6,423 bases of DNA from Gammaproteobacteria bacterium (lineage in GTDB: Bacteria; Pseudomonadota; Gammaproteobacteria; Nitrosococcales; Methylophagaceae). Below the pieces are notes generated by a model that was not told where the DNA came from, searched no databases, and saw only the letters and a list, made by a program, of their open reading frames with translations. The DNA lies in contig NVVP01000021.1 of the NCBI GenBank assembly GCA_002402245.1, positions 29,010 through 35,432 of the forward strand, in the 5' to 3' direction. The position numbers were made by a program, and so were the translations under genes. This document shows, piece by piece, positions 5,653 to 6,423 of this stretch. Each line of letters starts with the position of its first letter. The stretch's first letter is position 1.

Positions 5653-6423
5653 TTATTTTTTAATAATTAGATTCATTACACCTAAAAGTACCATCAAAAC
5701 ACCTAGTGCAATCATGATACTGAACGGTTCATTTAATAAATAAATAGCTAAGCCAATAGTGAATACAGGACCAAGCATGCCGACAACACCCGTTTGAGCT
5801 GGTCCAATACGATGAATGGCTTCGGTCATCATGAAGCTAGGTATAACGGTACTGAACAGTACCAGCATACCTAGCCAAAACCAGGCGCTATTACTGATGA
5901 CTAGTTCAGACCACTCCAGTACAACGACACCATGCGCTAGGCTAAAAATACTTGAGGCAATCATGGCGAGACTGGTAAAAAGTAAGCTACCTAAGTTTTT
6001 GATGAATTTTCGACTGAATAGAACATAAAATGCAAAGCTAAGTGCTGAGGCTAACACCAGCCCGACTCCTTGCCAGACATTATTAGCGGTTAATTGCAGC
6101 TCTTGGCTCATTACAATCCATAAACCACTGTAACTAATGATAAGAGACATTATTAATGCTCGGCTAACAGGCTGTTTGAATAATAAGAAACCAATGAGCG
6201 TGACTAAAAAGGGATAGGTAAATAAACTTAACCGTTCTAATTGGGCTGAAATGAGTTCTAAGCCCATTAAATCAAGTAGCGATGCTAAATAATAGCCGAG
6301 AAAACCGAGTAAGAACACGATGGACAGTGTTTTGGCTGTGAAGTGAGGGTTACTTGGCCCGCGTAGATGAAGCCAAGCTAAAATACCGAGGTAAATAGGC
6401 AGAGATAAAGCCATTCGTAAAAC
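5653..6423 (-). CDS. EamA/DMT-superfamily membrane transporter (N-terminus outside window)
   Basis: An inner-membrane permease of the drug/metabolite transporter superfamily; the substrate (metabolite efflux is typical) cannot be read from sequence. 256 residues are visible and the frame is open to the window edge, so the ATG at 6414 is probably internal. Family members usually run near 300 residues with ten helices as two EamA repeats. Here about nine hydrophobic segments are visible, with the first helix and part of the second missing. The second repeat is well marked: WQGVGLVLASALSFAFYVLF, then RIGPAQTGVVGMLGPVFTIG, then LLNEPFSIMIALGVLM, with the usual proline and the glutamate of the L-x-E-P turn. 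The first repeat shows the equivalent LSLFTYPFLVTLIGFLLF, with KQP in place of the glutamate. The protein ends with lysines after the last helix. No strong terminator separates it from tRNA-Leu, so read-through is possible. Confidence 0.9.
   Translation of the reverse strand, partial: VLRMALSLPIYLGILAWLHLRGPSNPHFTAKTLSIVFLLGFLGYYLASLLDLMGLELISAQLERLSLFTYPFLVTLIGFLLFKQPVSRALIMSLIISYSGLWIVMSQELQLTANNVWQGVGLVLASALSFAFYVLFSRKFIKNLGSLLFTSLAMIASSIFSLAHGVVVLEWSELVISNSAWFWLGMLVLFSTVIPSFMMTEAIHRIGPAQTGVVGMLGPVFTIGLAIYLLNEPFSIMIALGVLMVLLGVMNLIIKK

Noticed and set aside
5816..6028. Plus-strand 70-codon open frame
   Set aside because: It lies antisense within the well-supported EamA transporter gene and has no recognisable protein features.
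6412..6414. ATG as the true start of the EamA transporter
   Set aside because: The frame continues open to the window edge, and starting here would lose the first helix and part of the second, giving a protein shorter than the family norm.

Overview
The window reads as a chromosomal segment from a marine-type gammaproteobacterium, possibly Shewanella or a related Alteromonadales/Vibrionales lineage. The lineage call is an inference from the AT-rich housekeeping genes, an encoded-CCA tRNA-Leu, an EAL-type c-di-GMP protein and an ESPR-type autotransporter. No single gene pins the genus.

Left to right: (1) The window opens inside an EAL phosphodiesterase gene (2-1069, +) with all recognisable catalytic residues. 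Its C-terminal tail resembles a zinc-binding CZB domain with one ligand replaced. (2) A gene-free stretch (1070-1468) holds a weak terminator candidate and a 58-bp repeat (1205-1262). (3) A decayed tyrosine-recombinase (integrase) gene lies on the minus strand (1469-2049). It lacks its N-terminal half and has a one-base frameshift just before the catalytic tyrosine. (4) After an upstream region with inverted repeats comes a complete 961-residue autotransporter (2273-5158, +), with an extended signal peptide, a repeat-built beta-helical passenger and a C-terminal beta-barrel. A strong terminator follows (5181-5207). (5) About 225 bases (5208-5433) hold nothing I can recognise. The second copy of the 58-bp repeat follows (5434-5491); it contains the terminator of a tRNA-Leu(UAA) gene on the minus strand (5494-5580), which has its own promoter. 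(6) The window closes inside an EamA/DMT-type membrane transporter gene (5653-6423, -), whose N-terminus is beyond the edge.

The most informative feature of the layout is that the integrase remnant and the autotransporter sit between two direct copies of the tRNA-Leu 3'-flanking terminator. Next to a tRNA gene, this looks like the footprint of an old, now immobile, tRNA-linked insertion of roughly 4.2 kb whose cargo was the autotransporter. The autotransporter is visibly richer in G+C than the EAL and EamA genes outside the repeats, which fits that reading without proving it. No convincing new multi-gene system is visible. The better leads are the EAL-CZB architecture, the flanking repeats and the recently duplicated passenger segment.
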